A DNA stretch of 64,000 bases, from NCBI GenBank assembly GCA_002470515.1, contig DKML01000006.1, forward strand, positions 1 to 64,000, given 5' to 3'. The notes beneath the pieces are model-generated. The model was not told the origin of the DNA and searched no databases. It saw only the letters and a list, made by a program, of their open reading frames with translations. A program made the translations under genes and the position numbers. This document shows, in pieces, positions 48,605 through 58,477 of the stretch. Within the stretch, counting starts at the first letter, position 1. The number at the start of each line of letters is the position of its first letter. This stretch comes from Proteobacteria bacterium UBA7415. Lineage in GTDB: Bacteria > Pseudomonadota > Gammaproteobacteria > Arenicellales > Arenicellaceae.

Positions 48605-48816
48605 TTCTTTAACAATTTCTCGCTGTAGAGTAAGCTAAACTCTTGAATGTGGGTCAATACCTGAAGATGCTGCACCCGAGTCGCGCCTTCTGCATCTTAG
48701 CCTTAGCCTCAAAACGATCGGTAGTTAGTATATGGCGATGATTATAGCAACTTGCAAGATAACGTGCGGTCTACTTCTGCAACTAAAGACTGTGTGTTTC
48801 ACGACACCTAACATGC

Positions 48817-50334
48817 ATGAACTCATATCCATTGATTAAACCAATGTTATTTAATATGGCTATTACAGACAAATATATCGACACGCTAACAAAGCCGGCT
48901 CTATTCTTTGTGGCTTTACTGATCTGCACACCTTTTGTAAATACGTCCAAGGCAGCGCGCGAAGACCATTACGACCAATTGCCAGATCTCGGCTCAACGG
49001 CTGCCAATTATCTCAGTGACCATGATGCTGGCTTACTTGGAGCAGCATTCATCCGCCAATCTCGGTACAGAATGCCGTATATATATGATCCAGAACTGGT
49101 TCAGTATGTAAATGATCTGGGAGACTCCTTACTCAAACACAGCACCGACGCGGATAAGGACTATCACTTTTATTTGATCGACAACGACGTGATCAACGCA
49201 TTTGCCGTGCCTGGTGGCCACATCGCTTTGCATAAGGCGATTCTTGTAAAATCAGAAACTGAGAGTGAATTAGCATCCGTTGTTGGCCACGAGATCTCCC
49301 ACGTTACTCAACAGCACATAGCCCGTAAGATCGAAGGCTCTCGGTTCGACAGCATCATCGCATTGGGCGCTCTACTCGCGGCGGCGGCGGCTGGAGGCGG
49401 GGAAGCAGCCCAAGCCGCGTTTGGTTTAAGTCAAGCCACCATCATTGACCGACAGCTTCGTTATAGCCGCTCATATGAAGCTGAGGCAGACTCATTGGGA
49501 ATACGGTTGATGAGCAAGGCGGGTTACAACCCTGCGGCCATGCCCGTCTTTTTCAAACGCTTATTGGATGAAAACCGCATCAACGAATCCAGTGCGCCTG
49601 AATTTATGCGCTCGCATCCTCTGACCATTAACCGGATTGCTGAATCGTCAGAACGCGTAAAACTTTATCCTGTGGTTGAAGATCGCGACGAAAGTCACTT
49701 TAAACTTATGCAAGCCAAAGCAATGGCGGGGTATGCCGAAAACCCGTCACTAATTAGGGACATGTATCGCAGCAAAATAAAACTTGGCGACAACTCTATT
49801 GCGACACGCTATGGCTATGCATTGGCGTTGTCAGAAAATAATGAATTTGACTTGGCTAGACAAGAATTCAAACCGTTATTGCATGAGTATCCAGAAAACG
49901 TAACGATCGCGCTTTCTAACGCCAATAACGAGCTAGAGGATAAAAATATAGACAAAGGCCTAGACTTACTTGAGATTCTATTCACTCAAGAGCGCGCGAA
50001 AGGCAACCATCTTATAGATATTTACTACGCCAACTCCTTGGTACTGACCGACCGAAACGAGGAAGCGATCCCAATTGTTCGCTCAGCCATCGCCAACGAA
50101 AAAAGCGAGCCTTACTTGCATATCTTGCTGTCGCGAGCGTACTACGAAACAGGCGACCGCATGCGTTCTTACCAATCGCGCGCTGAATATCACTACCTAC
50201 AAGGCAACTATGAATTTGCGTTGCGTCAAATAAAAATGGCGCTTGATCTTAGTGATTCTGCATATGAGACCGCAAGGCTGAATGCTCGAGCCGTCGATAT
50301 CGTAGAAGAGATTCGCGAGCTGGAAAAGCTATAG
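48817..50334 (+). CDS. bepA: Periplasmic M48 metalloprotease / chaperone BepA
   Basis: Quality-control protease of outer-membrane proteins such as LptD. 505 residues. The signal helix is near residues 27-45 (ALFFVALLICTPFV). Zinc motif HEISHVTQQHIA (HExxH), third ligand in SRSYEAEADSLGIRLM, and family block MRSHPLTINRIAES. C-terminal TPR-like helical repeats run from about residue 300. Several Met codons lie at the start; ATG 48817 is first. Usual length about 480-490. Confidence 0.93.
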   Translation: MNSYPLIKPMLFNMAITDKYIDTLTKPALFFVALLICTPFVNTSKAAREDHYDQLPDLGSTAANYLSDHDAGLLGAAFIRQSRYRMPYIYDPELVQYVNDLGDSLLKHSTDADKDYHFYLIDNDVINAFAVPGGHIALHKAILVKSETESELASVVGHEISHVTQQHIARKIEGSRFDSIIALGALLAAAAAGGGEAAQAAFGLSQATIIDRQLRYSRSYEAEADSLGIRLMSKAGYNPAAMPVFFKRLLDENRINESSAPEFMRSHPLTINRIAESSERVKLYPVVEDRDESHFKLMQAKAMAGYAENPSLIRDMYRSKIKLGDNSIATRYGYALALSENNEFDLARQEFKPLLHEYPENVTIALSNANNELEDKNIDKGLDLLEILFTQERAKGNHLIDIYYANSLVLTDRNEEAIPIVRSAIANEKSEPYLHILLSRAYYETGDRMRSYQSRAEYHYLQGNYEFALRQIKMALDLSDSAYETARLNARAVDIVEEIRELEKL

Positions 50335-50412
50335 AATTGAATCCTGACTTTTGATGATTGATTTCAGTTGTCTTAAATCAGCAATCGCTCAAAGATCTAA
50401 AGTGAGTGAAAT

Positions 50413-51285
50413 CTAGCCGAAAAAGTGCAGCATTAACTTCGTTGTCTCTTCTGGTCGCTCCAAGTGAATCATATGGCCTGCGCCTTCGAGCAAATAATAA
50501 TTCTCTTCAGAAATATTTAAGCTTGATCGAATGTCGTTTATTCTGTCGGCTGACTCTAAGCGCGAGTACATGGGTGAGTGAGTCGCCATTGCTAAACCGA
50601 CCTTCGCGCTAATCTCAGACCAAATCGCTTGGATGTCGTCGTAGTTATATCGATAAGGATTGGTGTATCGATGTGCGTGATCGTGTTTCAGCCTAAAGCC
50701 CCCTTCTGGCCCAGCCGGCTCTGCCCATAAATCGAACAGCGTTTCTACTATGTCAGGCGCCAGCTGCGGGTTGCTCTTATGAATTGACATTAGTAATGCT
50801 TGACGACTCGGATACAAACGCGCAGGTTGCTCGCTTAATACTTCCATCATCCAGCGCCGATACTTTTCTGGCGCCTCTTTTGGCACTGTCGGCAACAGGC
50901 CAGCGGATTCAAGACTAAGAACGCGCTTTACTCGATGAGGGCTGATCCCAGCGTACATCATGGCTATATTGCCGCCCATGCTGTGACCGGCCAAATCCAC
51001 TGGCTTATTCGGCGCATAAACATTCAATAACGCCTCTAGATCAGCCAAATAGTCTGGAAACCAATACCCCGGTGCATGATCAGTATCACCAAAGCCTCTA
51101 AGGTCTGGCGCAACAACATAAAAATGCTCGGCCAACTTAGGGGCGATGAATTGAAAACTACCACCGCAATCCATCCAGCCGTGCAACAGCACTAAAAGAG
51201 GTTTAGAAGAGTCACCCCATTGAGTGATACGGGTGTTCAGACTACGTAGCTTTAAAGTGCTGGTTTGCATATCTGTCGCTTGCAT
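50413..51285 (-). CDS. Alpha/beta hydrolase
   Basis: 290 residues. Oxyanion loop LLHGWMDCGGSF, nucleophile elbow GHSMGGN, and C-terminal His in GAGHMIHLERPEE; the acid is probably the Asp of SADRIND. Related to serine hydrolases of the MEST/YcdJ-like type. Substrate unknown. Starts 2 bp after the stop of the long GAPDH gene, so the two are likely co-transcribed, which hints at a shared role. Confidence 0.85.
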   Translation of the reverse strand: MQATDMQTSTLKLRSLNTRITQWGDSSKPLLVLLHGWMDCGGSFQFIAPKLAEHFYVVAPDLRGFGDTDHAPGYWFPDYLADLEALLNVYAPNKPVDLAGHSMGGNIAMMYAGISPHRVKRVLSLESAGLLPTVPKEAPEKYRRWMMEVLSEQPARLYPSRQALLMSIHKSNPQLAPDIVETLFDLWAEPAGPEGGFRLKHDHAHRYTNPYRYNYDDIQAIWSEISAKVGLAMATHSPMYSRLESADRINDIRSSLNISEENYYLLEGAGHMIHLERPEETTKLMLHFFG

Positions 51286-51287
51286 AA

Positions 51288-52742
51288 CTAAGCTTCCAAA
51301 GACTCCATAGACAGGCCAACCACTTTTTGCATCATTCGGATAACTTGATTGCTATAGCCTGCTTCGTTGTCATACCACACATACAAAACAACACGAGAGC
51401 CGTCGGCAATGGTTGCTCCACCATCGACAACGCCTGCATGCGTTGACCCAACCAAGTCTGAAGAAACGACTTCCGTTGAATAGGTAAAGCCAATTTGTTC
51501 TTGCAGTGGCGAATGGTAAGAGATAGCACGAAACGTCGCGTTCATTTCCTCAGCTGTAACTTCCGTTGCGAGGTTAAGGTTCATAACCGCCATGGAAACA
51601 TTAGGCGTAGGTACACGAATCGCATTACCCGTAAGCACTCCGCTAAGTTCTGGCAATACTTTGGCTACTGCTTTAGCCGCACCAGTCGATGTGATCACCA
51701 TATTCAATGGCGCGCTCCGACCACGACGCTCCGCTTTATGATAGTTATCAATTAGGTTTTGGTCGTTAGTGTAAGAGTGAATCGTTTCGACGTGGCCACT
51801 AACGATACCGTATTTATCATGCACCACTTTCAATGGAGGGACTATCGCATTAGTCGTGCACGAAGCAGCACACAAGATCGTGTCGCTTGCTTCAATTAAA
51901 CTGTCATTAATGCCGTAAACAATATTCTTAATGTTGTCGCCTTTGGCTGGCGCGGTCAGCAATACTTTGGAAACCCCGTTACAAGAAGTGTGTTGACCAA
52001 GACCTTCTTCATCTTTCCAGATACCGGTGTTATCGACAACCAAAGCATCCTTGATTCCATACTCTGTGTAATCAATAGTCGCTGGCGACTCAGAATAAAT
52101 AAACTGAATAAAGTTACCGTTGGCCAGTATAGCGCGGCGCTCAACATCAACCGATATATCGCCATCGAATTCGCCATGGACTGAATCGCGGCGCAATAGC
52201 TCAGCACGTTTCATAAGGTCTTGCTCTATGTCGCCCTTAGAACGCACCACAACACCTCGCAAGCGTAGCTTGGCGCCTGTGCCTGTACGATCGATCATTA
52301 AACGCGCCAAGATACGGCCAATTCGACCAAAGCCATAAAGAACCACATCGTGTGAATCATCTGAATTCGATGAACTCTCTTTCAGAAGATCGGCTAGGCG
52401 GTGCTCTAAGTACTCTTGCTGTGTCTTATCGGAATGCTTGCTTAAGTATTCGTGACAAAGCTTGCCTAAATCTAATCGACACTGCTTAAGGTGCATCTTC
52501 TCAATCAACATCAGCATCTTAAAGCTTTCATCCATATCCAAAGCCGATCCAACCACTAGCTCGCCATGCTGGTGCGCTTTGATAATAGATATCGTTGAAG
52601 CGTTCATGATTTTTTGGCCAAAAACACGTATGACCACACTAGGACCGCGATACAAAGAGCCCAATAGAGGGATCATTTTTTCGGCGATTGCTTGTTTATG
52701 ATTCCAGCTGTCTAAGTGCTGCTGACTGACTTGGCGACCCAT
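51288..52742 (-). CDS. gap: Glyceraldehyde-3-phosphate dehydrogenase, long form
   Basis: 484 residues, about 150 longer than ordinary GAPDH. The extra N-terminal part (residues 1-130) is helical, with EKMIPLLGSLYRGPSVVIRVFG. The NAD site is YGFGRIGRILARLM, the catalytic Cys is in CAASCTTNAIVPPLKVV, and ETIHSYTNDQNLIDNYHKAERRG follows. VWYDNEAGYSNQ is near the end. Such long forms occur in Pseudomonas and relatives beside a normal gap gene and are thought to serve gluconeogenesis; that role is inferred. Confidence 0.93.
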   Translation of the reverse strand: MGRQVSQQHLDSWNHKQAIAEKMIPLLGSLYRGPSVVIRVFGQKIMNASTISIIKAHQHGELVVGSALDMDESFKMLMLIEKMHLKQCRLDLGKLCHEYLSKHSDKTQQEYLEHRLADLLKESSSNSDDSHDVVLYGFGRIGRILARLMIDRTGTGAKLRLRGVVVRSKGDIEQDLMKRAELLRRDSVHGEFDGDISVDVERRAILANGNFIQFIYSESPATIDYTEYGIKDALVVDNTGIWKDEEGLGQHTSCNGVSKVLLTAPAKGDNIKNIVYGINDSLIEASDTILCAASCTTNAIVPPLKVVHDKYGIVSGHVETIHSYTNDQNLIDNYHKAERRGRSAPLNMVITSTGAAKAVAKVLPELSGVLTGNAIRVPTPNVSMAVMNLNLATEVTAEEMNATFRAISYHSPLQEQIGFTYSTEVVSSDLVGSTHAGVVDGGATIADGSRVVLYVWYDNEAGYSNQVIRMMQKVVGLSMESLEA

Positions 52743-52954
52743 GGCGTTGTCCTCTGATATTATTTTTTTCGATTTAAATGAGCATCATACACTGACGATC
52801 TAAGCGCATGGTGCTTCGAGTGATTGCGCGAGATTATACGCATTTTGTGCTCCACAGTGTATTGCTGGGCGCACGCTTAACTATCATATTCATGGATACT
52901 CAAAATACTATCTAGGTAAATGAGTTATACAATGCATGACCCAACAACAACAAA

Positions 52955-52988
52955 GCCCCAAGGTCTAAACCTTGAGGCTTTTCGTGAA
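52955..52988 (-). terminator. Terminator after etfA
   Basis: On the minus strand AGCCTCAAGGT / ACCTTGGGGCT form a stem of about ten pairs with a TTAG loop (52955-52979), followed by TTTGTTGTTG. It lies about 30 bp past the etfA stop and ends the leftward etfBA transcript. Confidence 0.82.
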
Positions 52989-53011
52989 GCTATTAGCTTA
53001 AGACCTGCTTA

Positions 53012-53938
53012 TTACAATGACGATACCATTTCTGGTACGGCCTCAAACAAGTCCGCGACTAAACCGTAATCTGCAACTTGAAAGATAGGTGCTTCTTCAT
53101 CTTTGTTTATTGCCACGATAACTTTACTGTCTTTCATTCCAGCTAAATGCTGAATTGCGCCAGAAATACCAACAGCCACATACAGAGCGGGTGCAACCAC
53201 CTTACCTGTTTGGCCAACTTGATAATCGTTAGGCACATAACCCGCATCGACTGCCGCTCGCGAAGCACCTACTGCAGCACCTAGCTTATCGGCTAAGCTT
53301 TCGATGATTTTGAAGTTCTCAGCGCTTCCTACCCCACGTCCACCAGAAACAACGATTTCTGCTGACGCTAATTCAGGACGTTCTGATACCGTTAATTCGC
53401 GACCAACTACAGAAGTAGTTCCTCTGGCATCGGCGGCATCTATTTTAGCGATTTCAGCTGTTCCTTCGGTTGCTGCTGCATCAAACCCAGTAGGTCTAAC
53501 CGTCAACACTTTAGTTGTGTCACTACTTTGAACTGTAGCGATAGCGTTACCGGCGTAAATTGGACGCTTGAACGTATTGGCAGAGTCGACCGCAATGATG
53601 TCTGAGATTTGTGCAACATCGAGCAATGCGGCTACGCGTGGCATCAAATCTTTACCTGATGTTGTCGACGCAACTACAATGTGGCTGTAATCGCCCGCAA
53701 TCGATAATATTAGGTCTGAAAGTTCGACCGATACCGCATCTTTATAATGATCAGCGTCCGCGTGCAAAACCTTGCTTACACCCGAAATCTTAGATGCCTG
53801 CTCTGCCACGCCATCGGCGCCGCTCCCAGCAACTAATACGTGAACATCTCCACCGATTTCTGTGGCTGCTGTAACTGAATTCAATGTCGCTATGTTTAGA
53901 TCGGCATTGTCGTGTTGTGCTATGACTAATGTACTCAT
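53012..53938 (-). CDS. etfA: Electron transfer flavoprotein subunit alpha
   Basis: 308 residues. The C-terminal FAD-binding domain has [39 protein letters not shown] (read in two parts), [25 protein letters not shown] and the GPI-like [21 protein letters not shown] tail. With EtfB it collects electrons from acyl-CoA and other dehydrogenases and passes them to ETF-QO at 55836. It follows etfB by 11 bp. Confidence 0.97.
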   Translation of the reverse strand: MSTLVIAQHDNADLNIATLNSVTAATEIGGDVHVLVAGSGADGVAEQASKISGVSKVLHADADHYKDAVSVELSDLILSIAGDYSHIVVASTTSGKDLMPRVAALLDVAQISDIIAVDSANTFKRPIYAGNAIATVQSSDTTKVLTVRPTGFDAAATEGTAEIAKIDAADARGTTSVVGRELTVSERPELASAEIVVSGGRGVGSAENFKIIESLADKLGAAVGASRAAVDAGYVPNDYQVGQTGKVVAPALYVAVGISGAIQHLAGMKDSKVIVAINKDEEAPIFQVADYGLVADLFEAVPEMVSSL

Positions 53939-53949
53939 GATTTACCTCA

Positions 53950-54699
53950 CTAAATGACTTTTGCTTCGTTCTTAAGTTTATCGATCAACTCGGCTACCGA
54001 ACCAACCATAATTCCTGCTGCTCGTTCTGGCGGAGGACTTACGTTAGTAATAGTCGTGCGTCGGGTTGGATCAACACCGGTATCGCCTACCGCAATAACA
54101 TCAAGAGGCTTCTTCTTAGCCTTCATAATGTTAGGTAAGGTAGGATAACGAGGCTCATTCAAGCGCAGGTCGGTGGTGATTACTGCTGGCAACGCCACGG
54201 CTATGGTCTCAAGACCACCATCAATCTCGCGGGTTACTTGTGTGTTATCGCCATCAACTTTTAGCTCTGACGCGAACGTTGCTTGAGGCCAACCTAATAG
54301 AGCAGACAACATTTGACCTGTCTGATTATTATCGCCGTCAATAGATTGTTTGCCTGTAATGACCAAACCGGGTTCTTCTTGCTCAACCACGTACTTAAGA
54401 ATCTTGGCAATTGCCAAAGGCTCTAAGTCATTCGTGGTATCAACTCGAATAGCTCGATCTGCACCCATTGCCAAACCTGAACGCATTACAGTTTCGATCT
54501 CGGGACTACCCACGCTAACCAAAATTACTTCAGAGGCCGTACCGGCTTCCTTTAAGCGCATGGCTTCTTCAAGTGCGATTTCGCAGAATGGATTTAACGA
54601 CATTTTTACATTGTCGGTATCCACGCCTGAACCATCGCTTTTAACGCGGATGCTAACGTAGGCATCAACAACACGTTTTACTGGAACTAAGACTTTCAT
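53950..54699 (-). CDS. etfB: Electron transfer flavoprotein subunit beta
   Basis: 249 residues from ATG 54699, chosen because AGGAG lies 8 nt before it; 54729 would add ten residues of no family match. [20 protein letters not shown] is the usual N-terminus, then [48 protein letters not shown] and the AMP-binding segment. First gene of etfBA, divergent from a GntR regulator. Confidence 0.97.
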   Translation of the reverse strand: MKVLVPVKRVVDAYVSIRVKSDGSGVDTDNVKMSLNPFCEIALEEAMRLKEAGTASEVILVSVGSPEIETVMRSGLAMGADRAIRVDTTNDLEPLAIAKILKYVVEQEEPGLVITGKQSIDGDNNQTGQMLSALLGWPQATFASELKVDGDNTQVTREIDGGLETIAVALPAVITTDLRLNEPRYPTLPNIMKAKKKPLDVIAVGDTGVDPTRRTTITNVSPPPERAAGIMVGSVAELIDKLKNEAKVI

Positions 54700-54761
54700 G
54701 AAAGGCTCCTTTTCTATTCGTTCTTTCAACTTAATTACGGTACTCCTATACTGACCCGCGG

Positions 54762-54780
54762 CTGTAGAAAATACCTACAG
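54762..54780. promoter_or_regulatory. Inverted repeat upstream of etfB, possible operator
   Basis: CTGTAG, 7 bp, CTACAG: a perfect 6-bp inverted repeat about 60 bp upstream of the etfB start, in the divergent region. It could bind the neighbouring GntR-family regulator or another protein. No T-run follows, so it is not a terminator. Confidence 0.45.
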
Positions 54781-54897
54781 CTGCGTTTCCAACGTATGGA
54801 GCGCGTGCGCCAAACAAAAGATCACAAACCATCAGATTAAATGTCCAGCTTGGCGTCGAGCGCCGAGTTTAGGCGAATCGACTCATTTACGCAACTT

Positions 54898-54968
54898 ATG
54901 TTGACAATTACGCGAAAAACCATCGCAAAACCGATGAAAGGCGACGTTTTGTCGTCAAAATGTTGACA
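54898..54968 (+). promoter_or_regulatory. Direct repeats of ATGTTGACA and probable promoter of the GntR gene
   Basis: The 9-bp sequence ATGTTGACA occurs at 54898-54906 and 54960-54968. The second TTGACA (54963-54968) with TTTAAT (54987-54992), 18 bp apart, is a plausible sigma70 promoter for the gene at 55045. The first copy has no good -10. The copies may be binding sites rather than promoters. GACG and CGTC half-sites (54942-54955) between them form a short palindrome. Confidence 0.4.
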
Positions 54969-55044
54969 TTGCCCGGCGTTTAAGGCTTTAATCTCGCCCA
55001 CCTTAGTATCAACACACACCAAAATCACTGTCATTTAGTACTCC

Positions 55045-55779
55045 ATGGAATCTAACCCCCGAAACAACCCATCCAACCAAACGGCTAGTAATACAGCAAG
55101 TCATACGACGAGTTATGCGGCGGCTGGGCATGTGGGCATCACTTTAAGCAGTGAGCTAACCATAACGCTAAGAGACGCGATTATAACGGGTGAGATAGAA
55201 CAGGGAGCCAAGCTTAGTGAAACCAAGCTAGCCACTGAACTCGATGTTAGCCGAGGCCCATTGCGCGAAGCCTTACGCAATCTCGAAGGCATGAACCTTG
55301 TGCACAGCGTACCTCAACAAGGATCTAGAGTAGTGGTACTCCGCCCAGACACGGTATTGCAGATTTATGATGCTAGAGAGGCTTTAGAAAGCAAAGCAGC
55401 TGCATTAGCAGCGATCAATATGTCCTCTCGTGAAATCGATGAAATGCATCGACTAAATGACACAGCCACCAGGCAAATGAAAGAAACATCCGGCGCGTTT
55501 TTTCCAGCCGAAACAGACTATGCTTTTCATGAAACACTTATAAAAGGCAGTCGTAACAAGGTGATCGAGCGAGCCTTGTTACTAGAGTTATACAATTTGA
55601 TCAAAATGTTCAGATACCAAAATAGCTTTGTAAATAACAGCTCGAGTAATGCATTAATAGTACACAGACAAATCGCTTACGCGATCGAGCAACGAGACCC
55701 AGTGCTCGCTGAAGTTACCGTCCGCCGACATATCGCACAGGCGCGAGAGCGGATCGAGAGAAAGTTTAACGGGACGTAG
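55045..55779 (+). CDS. GntR-family (FadR/FCD) transcriptional regulator
   Basis: 244 residues. An Asn/Thr/Ser/Ala-rich N-terminal tail of about 35 residues, a winged helix with GAKLSETKLATELDVSRGPLREALRNLEGMNLV (read in parts), and a C-terminal helical FCD ligand domain from about residue 110 with YDAREALESKAAALAA and FHETLI. Divergent from etfBA and upstream of etf-QO, so control of electron-transfer flavoprotein genes by an acyl or organic-acid effector is likely. Ligand unknown. Confidence 0.88.
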   Translation: MESNPRNNPSNQTASNTASHTTSYAAAGHVGITLSSELTITLRDAIITGEIEQGAKLSETKLATELDVSRGPLREALRNLEGMNLVHSVPQQGSRVVVLRPDTVLQIYDAREALESKAAALAAINMSSREIDEMHRLNDTATRQMKETSGAFFPAETDYAFHETLIKGSRNKVIERALLLELYNLIKMFRYQNSFVNNSSSNALIVHRQIAYAIEQRDPVLAEVTVRRHIAQARERIERKFNGT

Positions 55780-55835
55780 AGCTCGTCCTAAACATAAACA
55801 TACGAAACAAACCGAACAATTATCTGGAGCACACT

Positions 55836-57491
55836 ATGAGCGAAGCAATCCAACGAGAGAGCATGGAATACGACGTCGTTATTGTTGGCGGCGGTCCTGC
55901 GGGCATGTCTACGGCCATCAAGCTTAAACAACTAGCTGACGAAGCTGGAAACGAGCTTAGCATCTGCCTTTTAGAGAAAAGTGCTGAAGTTGGCGCCCAT
56001 ATTCTTTCAGGCGCGGTAGTAGAACCACGCGCTTTGAACGAACTATTCCCCGACTGGAAGGAACGTGGAGCACCGCTCCACACGCCAGTTAAGCGTGATG
56101 AAATGCACATGTACAACGAAACAGGATCAACCAAATTTCCTGGCTTCATGATCCCACCAGCAATGCACAACAAAGGCAATTACATCGTTAGCTTGTCGAA
56201 CATAGTTCGCTGGCTCGGTGAACAAGCCGAAGCGCTTGGAATAGAGATTTACCCTGGTTTCGCCGGCGCTGAATTACTATTTAATGAAGACGGTAGTGTT
56301 AAAGGCGTAGCAACACCAAACAACGGGGTTAATCCAGACGGCTCTCACAAGCCAAGTTTTGAGCCTGGAATGGAACTGCATGCCAAGTACACAGTCTTCG
56401 CAGAAGGGTGCAGAGGACAGCTCGGTAAAGAGCTTATGGCTAAATTCAACCTAAATGATGACGCTGATGTTCAACATTACGGTATTGGTTTTAAGGAATT
56501 ATGGGAGATAGACCCCAGCCAACATGAAGAAGGTCTTGTATTGCATGGCTCAGGCTGGCCTCTGACCAACGGCTTAAGCGGCGGTTGTTTCATGTATCAC
56601 TTAAAAGACAACATGGTAACGCTCGGGTTAATTATCGACCTTAACTACGCTAATCCACACGTCAGTCCTTTTGATGAATTCCAAAAAATGAAACACCACC
56701 CTGAGTTTGCTAAAGTCTTAGAAGGTGGTAAGCGCCTTGGTTATGGCGCGCGCGCTTTGTCTAAAGGCGGATGGAATTCCCTAGGCAAAATGAGTTTCCC
56801 TGGTGGACTACTGGTCGGTTGCGATGCAGGCACTCTGAACTCTGCAAAAATCAAGGGTACCCATACTGCAATGAAATCCGGCATGGTCGCTGCACAAACA
56901 CTCTTTGACCACTTGAGTACGGATGGCGCTGCTGGCTTAACCCTAAGCCAATTCGACACCGCGTTCAGGTCGTCTTGGGCAGGCAAAGAATTAAAGAAAA
57001 CCCGGTCATTCAGCCCTGCACTGCATAAATTCGGTGCATGGCTAGGCGGCACATACGGTTACATTGAACAAATTCTTGGTGGCTTTGTTCCTACCATTAG
57101 AGACAATAAAGCCGACCATACTCAAATGAAAAAAGCCTCCGAATGCGAAAAGATCGACTATCCCAAACCCGATGGCAAGCTTAGTTTCGACAAACCTTCA
57201 TCAGTCTTTTTGTCAAACACGTACCATGAGGAAGGCATTTTTTGCCACCTGACTTTAAAAGACACCAGCGTACCAATCGAGGTTAACCTCGCCGAGTACG
57301 ACGCACCTGAACAACGTTATTGCCCAGCAGGTGTTTACGAAATAGTTGGCGAAGCTGAAGGCAAACCGGCACTACAAATAAATGGTCAAAACTGCATTCA
57401 TTGCAAAACTTGCGATATTAAGGATCCAACACAGAACATTGTGTGGATTTCGCCTGAAGGCGGTGGCGGGCCAAGTTACTCTAATATGTAG
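55836..57491 (+). CDS. Electron transfer flavoprotein-ubiquinone oxidoreductase
   Basis: 551 residues. Takes electrons from EtfAB and reduces ubiquinone at the membrane. FAD site VVIVGGGPAGMSTAIKL near the start, HILSGAVVEPRAL, a hydrophobic membrane-binding segment, and the [4Fe-4S] cluster cysteines in RYCPAGVYEIV and NCIHCKTCDIKDPTQNI, the usual C-terminal set. Starts 57 bp after the GntR gene. The ETF genes face each other across one control region, so they may be co-regulated. Confidence 0.96.
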   Translation: MSEAIQRESMEYDVVIVGGGPAGMSTAIKLKQLADEAGNELSICLLEKSAEVGAHILSGAVVEPRALNELFPDWKERGAPLHTPVKRDEMHMYNETGSTKFPGFMIPPAMHNKGNYIVSLSNIVRWLGEQAEALGIEIYPGFAGAELLFNEDGSVKGVATPNNGVNPDGSHKPSFEPGMELHAKYTVFAEGCRGQLGKELMAKFNLNDDADVQHYGIGFKELWEIDPSQHEEGLVLHGSGWPLTNGLSGGCFMYHLKDNMVTLGLIIDLNYANPHVSPFDEFQKMKHHPEFAKVLEGGKRLGYGARALSKGGWNSLGKMSFPGGLLVGCDAGTLNSAKIKGTHTAMKSGMVAAQTLFDHLSTDGAAGLTLSQFDTAFRSSWAGKELKKTRSFSPALHKFGAWLGGTYGYIEQILGGFVPTIRDNKADHTQMKKASECEKIDYPKPDGKLSFDKPSSVFLSNTYHEEGIFCHLTLKDTSVPIEVNLAEYDAPEQRYCPAGVYEIVGEAEGKPALQINGQNCIHCKTCDIKDPTQNIVWISPEGGGGPSYSNM

Positions 57492-57533
57492 CGGGAAGCG
57501 CTCTCAAAAAGAAAGCACGCGCTGTTTATATCT

Positions 57534-57564
57534 GGCCAAGAAGAGCTCTCTTCTTGGCTTTTTT
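57534..57564 (+). terminator. Terminator after ETF-QO
   Basis: GCCAAGAAGA / TCTTCTTGGC stem with a short loop (57534-57558), followed by TTTTTT. Strong intrinsic terminator on the plus strand, about 45 bp past the stop. Confidence 0.9.
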
Positions 57565-57703
57565 ATGTGAATTACTAATGACCCAAACGCTTAGCAGACG
57601 AACGGGTTCATGGCTTTTGTTCAGTCTTATATGACAATAGATGTTCGGCACGGCTGTGTTAAGATCGCAAGTTAATAATCAATCTCAAGTTAAATCAGCC
57701 TTT

Positions 57704-58441
57704 ATGTTTCAAAAACACGTCATCCTCATAAGCGCATCAATTTTACTTGGCGCATGCGCAACCCCACAAAATACTCTATTAGTTGAAGACGAGCTTGCTC
57801 GCCTAGACACAAAAATAGGTGGGCTTGAGATAAGCCTGGCTGAGCGTTTTGAGTCTGTATGCAGTAACAACCTTGCTCAGATCGAAAGAGATTTAAGTAC
57901 GCGCCTAAAAGTGGATTTAACCAAGAAGCTTGCCGAGGCCGAAAAAGCGGCCTCGCGTGTAAAGCGTGACCTAAAAGATTTACGCGCACAATGTAATACA
58001 GAAACACTTGACGATAAATTATTGCTTGGCGCAGTGGAAGATGTGACATTCATTGACGAAGAAATTACGCTAGAAGCCCGGATCGACTCGGGTGCGGAAA
58101 CTTCATCAGTTGGGGTTTATGCATTAACTCAGTTCGAACGAGATGGTAAAGGCTGGGTGCGTTATAAATTGGTCAACCTTAAAAAAGCGCCTTGGCTGGA
58201 ACACCGCATCCGTGACGATGTACGCATCAAGTCTCGAGTCGAAGGTTTTACAGACGAACGGTACGAAATCAGAATGGACATTAAAGTTGGCAGCAAGGTG
58301 TATCGTCGCCAAGTGTTTAATTTGGCCAATCGTAAAAACTTTGATTACCAAGCTTTGCTCGGCAGAAGTTTCTTACGCGATGTAGCCATTGTAGACGTTA
58401 GCGTAGAGCATCAACTAAAGCGAAAGCGTTCAGGCAAGTAG
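57704..58441 (+). CDS. RimK-associated retropepsin-like protease, lipoprotein (annotated in databases as ATP-dependent zinc protease)
   Basis: 245 residues from ATG 57704, giving MFQKHVILISASILLGAC with lipobox LGAC; a start at 57641 would precede the signal by 21 residues. Residues 30-95 are a coiled coil (LARLDTKIGGLEISLAERF). The C-terminal domain has ARIDSGAETSSVGVYALTQF, whose DSGA is the active-site motif of retropepsin-like aspartic proteases, and LLGRSFLRDVAIVDVS. First gene of a three-gene cassette with a 7TM transglutaminase-like protein and an ATP-grasp ligase, 36 bp apart. Confidence 0.88.
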   Translation: MFQKHVILISASILLGACATPQNTLLVEDELARLDTKIGGLEISLAERFESVCSNNLAQIERDLSTRLKVDLTKKLAEAEKAASRVKRDLKDLRAQCNTETLDDKLLLGAVEDVTFIDEEITLEARIDSGAETSSVGVYALTQFERDGKGWVRYKLVNLKKAPWLEHRIRDDVRIKSRVEGFTDERYEIRMDIKVGSKVYRRQVFNLANRKNFDYQALLGRSFLRDVAIVDVSVEHQLKRKRSGK

Positions 58442-58477
58442 TTTAAACTTAAAAACAAAAAAACCTCAAGGTGAAAC

